From assembly GCA_965261725.1 (NCBI GenBank), contig CBDHDU010000044.1:124001-188000 (forward strand): a stretch of DNA of 64,000 nucleotides, given 5' to 3'. Numbering within the stretch: position 1 is the stretch's first letter; each line of letters begins with the position of its first letter. The position numbers and the translations under genes were made by a program. Of the stretch, positions 30,559-39,698 are shown in pieces. Below the pieces are notes generated by a model, which saw nothing but the letters and a program-made list of their open reading frames with translations, was not told the origin of the DNA and ran no database searches. This stretch comes from CANDOC01 sp965261725. Its GTDB lineage: Bacteria; Pseudomonadota; Gammaproteobacteria; Pseudomonadales; Endozoicomonadaceae.

Positions 30559-32097
30559 ATGCATCAGCTTTCAGCGCTGGACGCCGCTTTCATTAATCTG
30601 GAAACCGGCACTACTCATACTCACATCACTGCTCTTGGAGTATACGATCCGTCTACAGCGTCATCTCAGACTGTTCGTTTCAAGGACATTATCAAGAATC
30701 TGCAAAGCCGCCTGCACAAGCTGCCCGAGCTGCGCAAACGTTATGTGCCTGTTCCTTTAGGCCTGGATTATCCTTACTGGATTGATGATCCTGAGTTTGA
30801 TATCGAATTCCATCTGCGCCACATTGCGCTTCCGGCTCCCGGCGACTGGCGTCAACTATGTATCCAGACTGCCCGCCTGCACTCCCGTCAGCTCGACCTT
30901 AACCATTCCCCATGGGAAATTTATGTAGTTGAAGGGCTAAACAATGTTGAAGGCGTACCTGAAGGCAGCTTTGCGCTGGTTATCAAGCTGCACCATGCAT
31001 TGTTTGACGGTCAGGCCGTTGCCCGCCTGATTCAGGCTATGCACGACACTGTGCCTGTTCCTCCACCACTTGAAGAACCTCAGATGCTGATGGTTGACCG
31101 TGTACCGTCTCCATTTGAACTACTGGCGAGAACCCCGCTTAACAGCACCAAAAAACTGTTGAAAACAGGCAAGGTCGTTTCAAAATACGCCTTACCTCTG
31201 ACCAAGTCTGCCCTGCCACTGGCAAAATCAGTGCTGTCCAAGTCAACGTTTGACAAACTCAGAGGCAAAAAAGAGCTGACACCAAAGCAGGCTCAGGCAC
31301 CACGCACCCGCTTCAATGGCCCGGTATCTCCACATCGGGTTTTTGATGGTGCTGAACTTGATCTCGCCGATATCAATGCAATTCGCAAGCAGATCCCGGG
31401 TGTTACTATCAATGATATCGCGCTGGCAACGGTTGCCGGCGGTCTGAGACGTTACCTGCAGGACAAACAGGAACTGCCGGAACACTCCCTGAAAAATGCC
31501 ATGCCAATCAATGTTGCCAAACCCGGAGATACCAAGAGCGGTAACAAGATATCTCTGGCTATCAATGATCTGTATACCAATATCGAAGATCCAAAAGAAC
31601 GCCTGCTGGCAATCCACGCCTCATCTCAAACGGCTAAGAAGAAGGATAAAGCCAGTGGTGGTAAGTTCCTGTTCGACTTTACTCAGGTACTGCCAAACAC
31701 AGCGACTAATCTAATTTCCCAGATTGCATCCAAGCCTAGCGTTGCCAGTAAAATCCCGGTTATGCTGAACACCATGATCTCTAACGTTCAAGGACCACAG
31801 GTTCCGATTTACCATGCGGGTGCCAAGCTGGTTCGCTTCCAGGGACTGGGTCTGCCCAGCTATTTCTCCGGATTGTTCCATGGCATTTTCAGTTACAACG
31901 GTAAACTGTCCATTGGCTTTGCATGCTGCCGGGATATGATGCCTGACCCTGCATTCTACAGAGAATGTCTGGATGCATCGTTTGTAGAACTGAAAGCACT
32001 GGCAGAACCCGCCCCTAAAAAGTCTGCAACAACAACCGATATCAAAACCAAAAAACCACTTGAGCCAGTTGCCAGTGAGCAGGCTCTCTCAGCCTGA
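30559..32097 (+). CDS. WS/DGAT paralog 2
   Basis: 512 residues. Start ATG behind GGGGGGGA. Catalytic motif intact as HHALFDG from His145. It is the closest paralog to the first gene through most of its length (for example DWRQLCIQ-ARLHSR and VSPHRVFDG). The C-terminus is less basic but ends in the same QALSA. Predicted to make wax esters or triacylglycerol from acyl-CoA. It has its own upstream spacer (274 bp) and a downstream hairpin, so the paralogs probably form separate transcripts. Substrate preference cannot be told from sequence. Confidence 0.93.
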   Translation: MHQLSALDAAFINLETGTTHTHITALGVYDPSTASSQTVRFKDIIKNLQSRLHKLPELRKRYVPVPLGLDYPYWIDDPEFDIEFHLRHIALPAPGDWRQLCIQTARLHSRQLDLNHSPWEIYVVEGLNNVEGVPEGSFALVIKLHHALFDGQAVARLIQAMHDTVPVPPPLEEPQMLMVDRVPSPFELLARTPLNSTKKLLKTGKVVSKYALPLTKSALPLAKSVLSKSTFDKLRGKKELTPKQAQAPRTRFNGPVSPHRVFDGAELDLADINAIRKQIPGVTINDIALATVAGGLRRYLQDKQELPEHSLKNAMPINVAKPGDTKSGNKISLAINDLYTNIEDPKERLLAIHASSQTAKKKDKASGGKFLFDFTQVLPNTATNLISQIASKPSVASKIPVMLNTMISNVQGPQVPIYHAGAKLVRFQGLGLPSYFSGLFHGIFSYNGKLSIGFACCRDMMPDPAFYRECLDASFVELKALAEPAPKKSATTTDIKTKKPLEPVASEQALSA

Positions 32098-32119
32098 TAA
32101 CACTGCACTGTAGGAAACG

Positions 32120-32160
32120 ACAACAAGCCCGTCGGTGATAAACCGATGGGCTTGTTGTCT
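32120..32160 (+). terminator. Hairpin after WS/DGAT 2
   Basis: Long inverted repeat ACAACAAGCCC-TCGGT / ACCGA-GGGCTTGTTGT with a 5-base loop. No clean T-run follows, so it is a strong hairpin and a likely, not certain, terminator. Confidence 0.6.
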
Positions 32161-32383
32161 ATACGACGCAAAACCTATTAAGGCAAATTGAGTGACCTTT
32201 TTTCCTGACTCATGCTAAAGTCGCCCATGGTGTCATAAGCATCATGTATGGCTGAAAATCAGTGACGCATCCCAGTTGTACCGGGTATAAAAACACTCTG
32301 ATCACAGCTACAAACGTATTCAAGACATCACGTATCCTAATAATAAATCGACAATGCGTGTGTGTGCGTGGGGGAATCCATTA

Positions 32384-33967
32384 ATGCAGCAATTATCCGC
32401 ACTGGATGCAGCTTTTGTTAATCTGGAAACAGGTACTGCACCAGCTCATGTCGGCTATCTGGCAATTTACGACCAGTCCACCGCCTCAAGTCACCCTGTT
32501 CGTTTCAAAGACATTATCAAAAGCATTAAAGACCGGCTGCACAAGTTGCCTGAATTACGGCAACGCTATGTTTCTGTGCCGCTGGGACTCGATTATGCCT
32601 ACTGGATCGCTGATCCTGATTTCGATATTGAATTTCACTTACGCCATATTGCGTTGCCAGCCCCCGGAGACTGGCGACAGCTATGCATTCAGGCTGCGCG
32701 CCTGCATGCACGTCACGTTGATATGAACCGTCCTCCCTGGGAAATGTATGTTATTGAAGGGCTTGATAATATCGACGGCATACCCAAAGGCAGTTTTGCT
32801 GTCGTTGCCAAATTCCATCATGGATTAGTTGATGGTCAGGCGGGAGCCAAGATGCTGGCAGCACTGCATGACCTTTGTGCCAATCCGGAATTGCCGGTTA
32901 ATGAAGATCCGCTGGTCGCTGACCGCATACCTACCGCTGTTGAACTGCTGGCCAGAGCATCCGTCAATCGCTCCAGGCATCTGTTCCATACTGGCAAGGT
33001 ACTGGCAAAGTATTCGTTGCCACTTGCTAAAAAAACAGCCAGTCTGCTGACCAGCAGGGGCAAGAAAAAGTATCAGCCACCACGCACCCGTTTCAACCAG
33101 AAAGTATCCCCACACCGGGCTTTTGAAGCAGTCGACTTTAACTTGCAGGATATTCAGGCTGCAGCTTCAGCATTGCCCGGTTTAACCGTAAACGATATTG
33201 CTTTGGGAATTATTTCCGGCGCCCAGCGACTCTACCTTCAGGAAAAGGGCGAACTGCCCGAAGAATCACTGAACGCACTGGTTCCCGTTAATATCGCAAC
33301 CAACGGCCGGGAGGTTGACGGTTGCAATAAAATATCGCTGATGTTCCCAAGGATATTTACCAATATCGACGATGTGAAGGAACGGTTGCAGGCAATTAAT
33401 GCATCCAGTCAGGAATCCAAGTCTCATAACAATACGCTTAATGGTCAGGCATTGATTGATGCGACCCGGTTGTTCCCAAACTCCATCACCAATCTGGTTA
33501 TGCGTAACATTTCCCAATACAACCTGATGCGTCATTTGCCGCTACCGGGTAACTCGGTGATTACCAATGTGATGGGCCCGAAGGTACCGCTGTATCACTC
33601 AGGAGCCAAGCTGGTGCGCTTCTACGGACTTGGGTTGCCGATGGACTCGCTGGGTCTGTTTAATATTATCTTCAGTTACAACGGCAAGCTTTCTATCAGC
33701 ATTACCTGCTGTCGCGAGATCATGCCCGATCCGGCATTTTATGTTGACTGTATGCGTCAGGCATTCAAGGACATACAGACTGCGTTGAATGTCAGTCAGA
33801 AACAGCCCGAAGGCAGCAAAGAGAAGGCACGCGAACCTAAGGTTGAACCAGAGGTTATTCTCAAGTCAGAACAGACGAAAGTTGTACCTTCTCTCAAAGA
33901 AGAACGTGCCAAGAAGCGTTCTACAGTAAAGAAAAAGCGTGAAGAAAGGGTTGAAGAAATGGCTTAA
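32384..33967 (+). CDS. WS/DGAT paralog 3
   Basis: 527 residues from the ATG at 32384, chosen over an upstream in-frame start because of GGGGGAA 7 bp before it and alignment with the other paralogs. Catalytic HHGLVDG from His145 is intact. The core has the same blocks (LDYAYWIADPDFDIEFHLRH, DWRQLCIQAARLHAR, CCREIMPDPAFYVDCMRQAF). Residues from about 470 onward are a Lys/Glu-rich tail (KKRSTVKKKREERVEEMA), different from the QALSA tails. Predicted acyl-CoA:alcohol/diacylglycerol acyltransferase. A hairpin and a terminator follow. Confidence 0.92.
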   Translation: MQQLSALDAAFVNLETGTAPAHVGYLAIYDQSTASSHPVRFKDIIKSIKDRLHKLPELRQRYVSVPLGLDYAYWIADPDFDIEFHLRHIALPAPGDWRQLCIQAARLHARHVDMNRPPWEMYVIEGLDNIDGIPKGSFAVVAKFHHGLVDGQAGAKMLAALHDLCANPELPVNEDPLVADRIPTAVELLARASVNRSRHLFHTGKVLAKYSLPLAKKTASLLTSRGKKKYQPPRTRFNQKVSPHRAFEAVDFNLQDIQAAASALPGLTVNDIALGIISGAQRLYLQEKGELPEESLNALVPVNIATNGREVDGCNKISLMFPRIFTNIDDVKERLQAINASSQESKSHNNTLNGQALIDATRLFPNSITNLVMRNISQYNLMRHLPLPGNSVITNVMGPKVPLYHSGAKLVRFYGLGLPMDSLGLFNIIFSYNGKLSISITCCREIMPDPAFYVDCMRQAFKDIQTALNVSQKQPEGSKEKAREPKVEPEVILKSEQTKVVPSLKEERAKKRSTVKKKREERVEEMA

Positions 33968-33984
33968 CGCCTACTCACAACCAC

Positions 33985-34015
33985 CACAGCCTCCCTGATT
34001 GTCAGGGAGGCTGTG
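33985..34015. repeat. Perfect inverted repeat after WS/DGAT 3
   Basis: Fourteen-base arms CACAGCCTCCCTGA and its complement around TTG. No T-run follows; possibly an mRNA 3' stabiliser or weak terminator. Confidence 0.6.
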
Positions 34016-34063
34016 CGCTAATAAACATAATTTCTTGCTAAACAGCCTGAACATTAAAAAATT

Positions 34064-34110
34064 GCAGAATGCTAATTTAAAGCATTTTATCTGCTTTTTT
34101 TGTTGTTTTT
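34064..34110 (+). terminator. Terminator upstream of the hydrolase gene
   Basis: Nested stem: outer GCAGA/TCTGC and inner AATGCT/AGCATT, followed by seven T, then GTTGTTTTT. Likely end of the WS/DGAT 3 transcript. Confidence 0.65.
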
Positions 34111-34266
34111 AACGAAGTTAGCAACCTGAAACATGAAACTAAATACATATTTGCCATGATTACCTCAACATAAAGGCTAGAAATCAAAACCATTTAGCCA
34201 TATAAACAACATTGTAAGCGCATGAAAACATGGCACACCGATACACAATAAAAAATAAAAATAAGT

Positions 34267-34317
34267 GCATATGTGCCTAAACAGGAATATCCCCGGACGG
34301 ATATTCAGGCATATAGC
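34267..34317 (+). promoter_or_regulatory. Long imperfect hairpin in the hydrolase leader
   Basis: Inner perfect arms GAATATCC/GGATATTC (34285-34306), flanked by outer arms GCATATG-GCCT / AGGCATAT-GC. It ends about 40 bp before the start codon and could be a structured 5' leader. The rest of the 391-bp gap (33968-34358) is AT-rich with no small gene seen. Confidence 0.4.
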
Positions 34318-34358
34318 CATGAGAAAACCCGGGTTAAACCGAGGACAATAATAAGACC

Positions 34359-35102
34359 ATGAGCAATGTCAAAGCCCCCTCGATACTGGACGTCGCTGTA
34401 GATTTGGCACAGGCCGTTACCGACGTAAAAACCAGCAAAGAGTGGAACACTCTTGAAAAATCCTTGCCGGAAGGCGACGGACATACCGTCATCGTACTGC
34501 CAGGTTTCATGACCAACGACAAGGCAACGGTTGTTCTAAGGGAACGACTGCTGGCACTCAATTATGATGCCCGCCCCTGGAAGATGGGCATGAATCTTGG
34601 TGAAACCAAACAGCAGGATGTGCTTGATCAACTCAGTGATCTGATTAAAAGAGCGTATATTGACAGTTCCCGTCCGGTGTCTCTTGTTGGCTGGAGCCTT
34701 GGCGGACTACTTTCAAAAGAGGCTGCCCGACTCCAACCCAATCTTGTCAGGCAGGTTATAACGCTCGGCAGCCCGATCGGTGGGTATCCTCAGCACGTTA
34801 AAGTCTGGAAGCTCTATGAACTTATCACCAACATGACTAACCGGAAAAGTTCATACGCAAGTCAGGCACATGAAACCCTGAAGCCTATCCCTGACGTTCC
34901 TATCACATCCATCTATGCAAAGAGTGATGCAATCGTGCCGCCACACATTGCCAAGCAGGAAGAAACTGACCTGACTGAAAATATTATGGTGGCAGCCAGC
35001 CATTTCAGCATGACGCTGAGCCCGGAAATTTTTGAGATTATTGCCGACAGACTGGCTCAGCCTGAAGGCGAATGGCACCGATACAAGAGGTCATCCGTTT
35101 AA
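34359..35102 (+). CDS. Alpha/beta hydrolase in the wax ester cluster
   Basis: 247 residues. The nucleophile elbow is GWSLGG (Ser about 114). The early strand VIVLPGFMTNDK supplies an oxyanion-type GF loop, an Asp lies in the SIYAKSDAIVPP segment (about 190), and the catalytic-type His is in SHFSM (about 216). No signal peptide or membrane segment, so cytoplasmic. Between WS/DGAT 3 and 4 it could be a lipase or thioesterase acting on stored acyl esters; that is context only. Start chosen at ATG with GAGGA 13 bp upstream. Confidence 0.85.
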   Translation: MSNVKAPSILDVAVDLAQAVTDVKTSKEWNTLEKSLPEGDGHTVIVLPGFMTNDKATVVLRERLLALNYDARPWKMGMNLGETKQQDVLDQLSDLIKRAYIDSSRPVSLVGWSLGGLLSKEAARLQPNLVRQVITLGSPIGGYPQHVKVWKLYELITNMTNRKSSYASQAHETLKPIPDVPITSIYAKSDAIVPPHIAKQEETDLTENIMVAASHFSMTLSPEIFEIIADRLAQPEGEWHRYKRSSV

Positions 35103-35115
35103 GCTGACGGCAAAC

Positions 35116-35155
35116 AGAAACAGGGTTATGCCCCTTTATTTCATAACCCGTTTCT
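35116..35155 (+). terminator. Hairpin after the hydrolase gene
   Basis: Arms AGAAACAGGGTTATG and CATAACCCGTTTCT (one bulged base) around an 11-base loop, followed by TAATG. Terminator-like, but without a long T-run. Confidence 0.5.
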
Positions 35156-35511
35156 TAATGACTCATTTTGGCAAGCACAAAAGTACTTATCATTATCCGT
35201 AAAAAAGCCTATCATTCGCCCTACCTATGATTTAGATCACATAGCTAATGCTGATTAGTCGTTTACCATTAAATGCTAACAGCTGCAGTTATAATAAATT
35301 GCACAATATACGATCAGTCGGGAGCTCCGAGGATTTGGGGGAGATCTGAGGAAAACAGCACCGATCAGGGCAGGTACAAAATAACAAGCCGGTAAACAAC
35401 AGGTAATGTCTACGGTTAATAATGACAACCTGACTCATAAACCAGATATTAAAATATTGGCGCCGTACCCGTCATATCGTAATCGCATATACCGTTTAAG
35501 GGGGACAGCAT
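35156..35511 (+). other. Upstream region of WS/DGAT 4
   Basis: 356 bp without a recognised gene. A purine-rich Shine-Dalgarno-like stretch (35334-35352, with GGGGGAG and GAGGA) lies well upstream of the real one and is followed by no open frame of useful length. Promoter elements could not be assigned. Confidence 0.4.
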
Positions 35512-37002
35512 ATGCAGCAGTTATCAGCTCTTGATTCTGCGATCATGAATATGGAGACAGGTACAACACCAATGCACCTGTCGTGTCTGGCGATCTACGA
35601 CCAGAGCACCATTCCAGGGGGCGACAAGCTGCGCTTCAAAGAAGTGATTCAGCACTTTACCAGCCGTATTCACAAGATCCCTCAGTTACGCAATCGTTAT
35701 GTCTCTGTTCCTTTCGGGCTGGATTATCCTTACTGGATTGCCGATCCGGACTTTGATGTTGAATTTCATCTGCGTCATATTGCCCTGCCCGAGCCCGGAG
35801 ACTGGCGCCAGCTCTGCATTCAGGCTGCCCGTATCAATGCACGCCCTCTGGACATGAGTCGTCCGCCCTGGGAAGTGTATATCATTGGCGGACTCGACAA
35901 TGTTAAGAGCCTGCCAAAAGGCTGCTTCGCAATGCTATTGAAAGTCCATCAGTCTCTGGTGGATTGTGATGCTTCTCAGGGGCTGATTGCCGCATTGCAT
36001 GATCTGGAACCAACACCAGCCAGCCAGCAACTGCCTCAGCCATGGGTTGTGGATCGTGTTCCTACTTCTTTGGAGCTGCTGGCACGGGCAACCCTGAATC
36101 GCCCCAAGCGTCTGGTACAAGCAGGAAGAGTGATTGCCAAGTATTCTCCGGCATTTCTGAAAGCAACATCACGCCGCCTGTTTACCAAAAAAGGTTGTTC
36201 GATTGGTATGGCACCTCATACCCGCTTCAACAACAAAGTGTCACCACACCGGGTATTTGAATCAGCCGAGCTGGATTTACATGCATTCAAGCAACTGATC
36301 AATATTGCTCCTGAGTTTACCCTCAGCGATCTTGTCACGGGTGTCATCTCTGGCGGGATGAGACGTTACCTGAAGACCAATGATGAGCTGCCGGAACAGT
36401 CCTTGAATGCCATGCTGCCGCTGACAGTCAAAACCAAAAAGCATCGAATTAAGGGTAATTCATCAACATCGTTTATCTGCCCGAAGCTATATACCAACGT
36501 TGAAGACCCGAGAGAGCGGCTGCAGTTAATCAGCATTGCCAGCGCTCAAGGCAGAAAGAGCACTTCAGCACTGGGCGGAAAAGAGGTTGAAGACGCTTCA
36601 CTTCTATTGCCTAACACTATTATGAATATGATGGTGAGAGCTGCTTCGCGGTATAACGCCGCCAACCACGTACGACCATTGTTCAATACTGTTATTACCA
36701 ATGTTGCCGGCCCTCAGATTCCGCTGTACAAAGCCGGTTCAAAGCTGCTGCGCTTTTATGCCACCGGTCCTTGCTGGGAAACCGTCGGGCTTTCACACCT
36801 GGTCTATGGCTACAACGGTAAACTGACCATCAGTATTACCAGCTGTCGTGAAATGCTGCCTGACCCTGCATTCTATGTAGAGTGCCTTGAAGAATCATTC
36901 AGGGAAATTCAACAAGCACTTGGCTCACCTCACGCCAGTTTTTCACTGGCAGAAAGAGAAACCGAGTCAAACGACAATGCAGTAGAGACAGCTGACGCCT
37001 GA
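35512..37002 (+). CDS. WS/DGAT-like paralog 4 with degenerate active site
   Basis: 496 residues, start ATG after GGGGGA. The fold and all conserved blocks match paralogs 1-3 (LDYPYWIADPDFDVEFHLRH, DWRQLCIQAARINAR, ITNVAGPQIPLYKAG). The catalytic HHxxxDG, however, reads HQSLVDC (His146-Cys152): the second His, the general base of the family, is Gln, and the Gly is Cys. The reading frame is intact. It is therefore probably not an acyltransferase by the usual mechanism and may be a regulatory or structural paralog. It is the paralog next to the phasin-like gene. No basic C-terminal tail. Confidence 0.9.
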   Translation: MQQLSALDSAIMNMETGTTPMHLSCLAIYDQSTIPGGDKLRFKEVIQHFTSRIHKIPQLRNRYVSVPFGLDYPYWIADPDFDVEFHLRHIALPEPGDWRQLCIQAARINARPLDMSRPPWEVYIIGGLDNVKSLPKGCFAMLLKVHQSLVDCDASQGLIAALHDLEPTPASQQLPQPWVVDRVPTSLELLARATLNRPKRLVQAGRVIAKYSPAFLKATSRRLFTKKGCSIGMAPHTRFNNKVSPHRVFESAELDLHAFKQLINIAPEFTLSDLVTGVISGGMRRYLKTNDELPEQSLNAMLPLTVKTKKHRIKGNSSTSFICPKLYTNVEDPRERLQLISIASAQGRKSTSALGGKEVEDASLLLPNTIMNMMVRAASRYNAANHVRPLFNTVITNVAGPQIPLYKAGSKLLRFYATGPCWETVGLSHLVYGYNGKLTISITSCREMLPDPAFYVECLEESFREIQQALGSPHASFSLAERETESNDNAVETADA

Positions 37003-37175
37003 TGAAACAGGTGAGAAATACGTTTTTTCATCAATCGTACGACAAAAAACGTATATCAAGAGCAAAAAACATCAAAAGACCGAAGAATATCAATACCATA
37101 AGAGCACTTTTGTGCTAGAATGCGATCCGTTGATTCCTAGGGTCAACAAACATTTTATTGAGGGGGATTTATAAA

Positions 37176-37496
37176 ATGTACGATAAGATTTGGCTGGCCG
37201 GCCTCGGCGCTTACTCTCGTTACGAAAAACTGGGCAAAGACGGCAAGAAGCTGTTCGACGAGCTGGTTGAAGACGGTGAAGCTGTACGCGAACGCGCTAC
37301 TGGCAAGATCGACGAGCTGAAAGACAAAGCTAAAGACAAAGTTCAGGACAACGTAACCCGCGTTCGTGAACTGCTGAACCTCGAGCCAAGCACTGAAATC
37401 CAAGACCTGACCACTCAGGTTGAAGAACTGAACGTTGCTGTTAAGGCTCTGGCTCAGGCCAAGCCTGCTACCCGTAAGGCTAGCAACGCTTCCTAA
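37176..37496 (+). CDS. Small phasin-like granule-associated protein
   Basis: 106 residues from the ATG at 37176, picked for GAGGGGGA at -9. The N-terminus MYDKIWLAGLGAYSRYEKLG matches the start of PhaF/PhaI-type phasins. A long amphipathic helix rich in K/D/E follows (about 35-75), then a heptad-like coiled coil (LTTQVEELNVAVKALAQA). Phasins coat polyester or neutral-lipid inclusions. Here it sits at the end of a neutral-lipid synthesis cluster, so it is a good candidate lipid-body coat protein. The codon use looks like that of a highly expressed gene. It has its own terminator. Confidence 0.82.
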   Translation: MYDKIWLAGLGAYSRYEKLGKDGKKLFDELVEDGEAVRERATGKIDELKDKAKDKVQDNVTRVRELLNLEPSTEIQDLTTQVEELNVAVKALAQAKPATRKASNAS

Positions 37497-37516
37497 TAGC
37501 AGTTTTATACTGTTAG

Positions 37517-37555
37517 AAAAAACCGGAACTGCGATCAGCAGCTCCGGTTTTTTTA
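37517..37555. terminator. Bidirectional terminator between phasin and Na/Pi cotransporter genes
   Basis: Arms AAAAAACCGGA-CTG / CAG-TCCGGTTTTTT with one mismatch, T7 on the plus strand and T6 on the minus strand. Serves the two converging genes. Confidence 0.88.
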
Positions 37556-37568
37556 TATCTGAAGATCA

Positions 37569-39413
37569 TTAATCGGCAGTTTTAACCTGAAGACCTGCTG
37601 TGGCATCCGGTATATACAGGTCTATTTCTTCATTTACTCCAGTCAGTATTGCTACCGCACTATCGATCAGGCTGGTGCAGGCATCATGAATATGAGCACT
37701 GTCATTCAGTAGTGAACTAGCAATATATGAATCCACCTGTCGGCCTCTTAACAGCTCATTCAGGCGATTATTAGTTTGGGTATCCTGACGCTCCAGCACC
37801 CGCTTCAGGCGTTCAGCTCTGGATACAATTTCATGGTGTTTCCGGCCAACACCCAGTTCATCAATCTGTTTCAATACGCGAGCCACCCGTAGACGCAGCT
37901 GGTTGTACTGTTCCTGTACCTGCTTATTATCTGACTTGAGATACTCGCCCACATTTTCATAGGTCTGGGACACCTGCTTGATAGATTGCACAAAACCGCG
38001 ACAGGCAACCTTAATAGCAAACAGCTCATTTGCCTGCTCCTGAGTCATGCGGCCTTCAAGAGTACCCGCAAAGCGGATGATATCGGCATAGACGCCTTTC
38101 ACATGGCGGCGATAAAGCTCGTCTATCGTCCAGTCCTGACTAGGGCGCACCCAACTGGAAACCAACTTTTCAAGATCATCTGATTCTCTCAGTTTTTCAC
38201 CACTGAGGTAGATGCCATAGCAGACTATCTCCAGTGTATTGCGGTAAAGGTGTGCACACTCCTGACGCATGGCTCTCAATGCAGCATCCGGGTAACTGAA
38301 AACAGCTCTGTTGAGATAATAAGCCCGTTCAACAGCCTGTGAGCGGCTCTCATGCTCAAGATCAAGCAGCTCATGACTGTCACTCTTATCAAACAGACTA
38401 TTCAGCCAGGTAACCATGATATTGAAGAAGGGTAGAATCAAAATGACTCCCATAATGTTGAATACACTATGGAACACAGCCAGCTTCAGCGCGTAGTCCT
38501 GCTCTTCAATCGTCAGCATTACCGACAGATCATCAACCACATTAATTATTTGCGGGAGAAAAAAGACTGCCGTGGCTGCCGTAATGACATTAAAAATAAA
38601 ATGCGCTGCTGCCAGCCGCTTACCTTCAGCGCTCGCACCAATAGCCCCTAACACAGCAGTAACTGTTGTCCCGATATTAGAGCCAATCGCAACAGCTATT
38701 GCATTGGTATACTCCAAGTTTCCGGCAATCAGGGCAGAGAACACCAGCACCATGGTGGCATTGGTTGACTGCATGATCACTGTTGCCAGCAGACCGATCA
38801 GAATATAAACAATGACACCTGCAAACCCATCCATCTGATAATGAGCCAGGTCAATCTGACTACTAAAGGCTTCAAAGCCATCTTTCATATAGTGGATTCC
38901 GAGAAACAGGAATCCAATACCCAGTAACAGATAACCAAGACCTGAAATTTTCTTCCCGGCCTGAAACTTGAACATCAACCCCAACACGAGCATCGGCATG
39001 GCATAAGCTGACAATTTTATCTTCAGACCAAACAACGCCACCAGCCAGGCGCCGGCGGTACTACCAATATTGGCACCCAGAACAATGCCAATACCCTGAT
39101 TCAGCTTGATTAAACCAGCACTGAGGAATGAAATAATAATGACGGAAACAAGCGAGCTGGATTGCAGCAGTGCCGTGCTAAAAACACCAAAACTGATACT
39201 TTTCCAGAGTTTATCGGTAGTACGCTGGAGCAGGGATTCCAGTAATCCACCAGTAAAGACCTTAAAGCCCTGCTCCAGATAGACCATGCCCAGCAGGAAA
39301 ATAGCAATACCTGCAGCAATAACGCTGAACTCAGGGCTGATCCAGAAGCCGTATACCAGCAGGATCAGGATGGATGGTAAAAACAGTTTATTGAGCATAT
39401 CCTTGCCCGCCAA
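37569..39413 (-). CDS. Na+/phosphate cotransporter family protein (NptA/YjbB type)
   Basis: 614 residues. The N-terminal 340 or so are membranous, with two Na/Pi-cotransporter repeats carrying the QSSS (FSTALLQSSSLVSVIII) and QSTNAT (ATVIMQSTNATMVLVF) motifs and GANIGSTAGAWL / GSNIGTTVTAVLG. Residues about 360-590 form a soluble, helical PhoU-like domain. It should move phosphate with sodium across the inner membrane. The start is uncertain: TTG at 39413 has a GGA at about -6, while the ATG at 39398 has AAGGA almost touching it. Its position beside the pst cluster suggests a second phosphate route. Confidence 0.9.
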   Translation of the reverse strand: MAGKDMLNKLFLPSILILLVYGFWISPEFSVIAAGIAIFLLGMVYLEQGFKVFTGGLLESLLQRTTDKLWKSISFGVFSTALLQSSSLVSVIIISFLSAGLIKLNQGIGIVLGANIGSTAGAWLVALFGLKIKLSAYAMPMLVLGLMFKFQAGKKISGLGYLLLGIGFLFLGIHYMKDGFEAFSSQIDLAHYQMDGFAGVIVYILIGLLATVIMQSTNATMVLVFSALIAGNLEYTNAIAVAIGSNIGTTVTAVLGAIGASAEGKRLAAAHFIFNVITAATAVFFLPQIINVVDDLSVMLTIEEQDYALKLAVFHSVFNIMGVILILPFFNIMVTWLNSLFDKSDSHELLDLEHESRSQAVERAYYLNRAVFSYPDAALRAMRQECAHLYRNTLEIVCYGIYLSGEKLRESDDLEKLVSSWVRPSQDWTIDELYRRHVKGVYADIIRFAGTLEGRMTQEQANELFAIKVACRGFVQSIKQVSQTYENVGEYLKSDNKQVQEQYNQLRLRVARVLKQIDELGVGRKHHEIVSRAERLKRVLERQDTQTNNRLNELLRGRQVDSYIASSLLNDSAHIHDACTSLIDSAVAILTGVNEEIDLYIPDATAGLQVKTAD

Positions 39414-39698
39414 TCATTCCATATCTGGAAGTCTTTTGGGTCTGCAACGGATACCGACCCAATAAGAATAAGGCTAGTACATATGTCAGGTCGTGCTGCT
39501 AACAACAGCGGTTTGATTCAAAATTTCATATTAAATCAGCCGGTATTTTTAATAACTAATTTAAACAAGCTTATTTAGCTTTATTGTTAGCTCATATTAA
39601 AAAAACAAACAGTCAAAACAAAAATATCTCATTAAAAATTGCTGCATTCATTTCTCTTTACTAGAATTCCTGCTGCCGATTCATAACAGGTTCATAAG
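39414..39698. other. AT-rich divergent spacer between Na/Pi cotransporter and H-NS-like genes
   Basis: 285 bp, clearly more A+T-rich than its neighbours. Must hold both promoters. No small gene or defined operator was seen. Confidence 0.35.
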
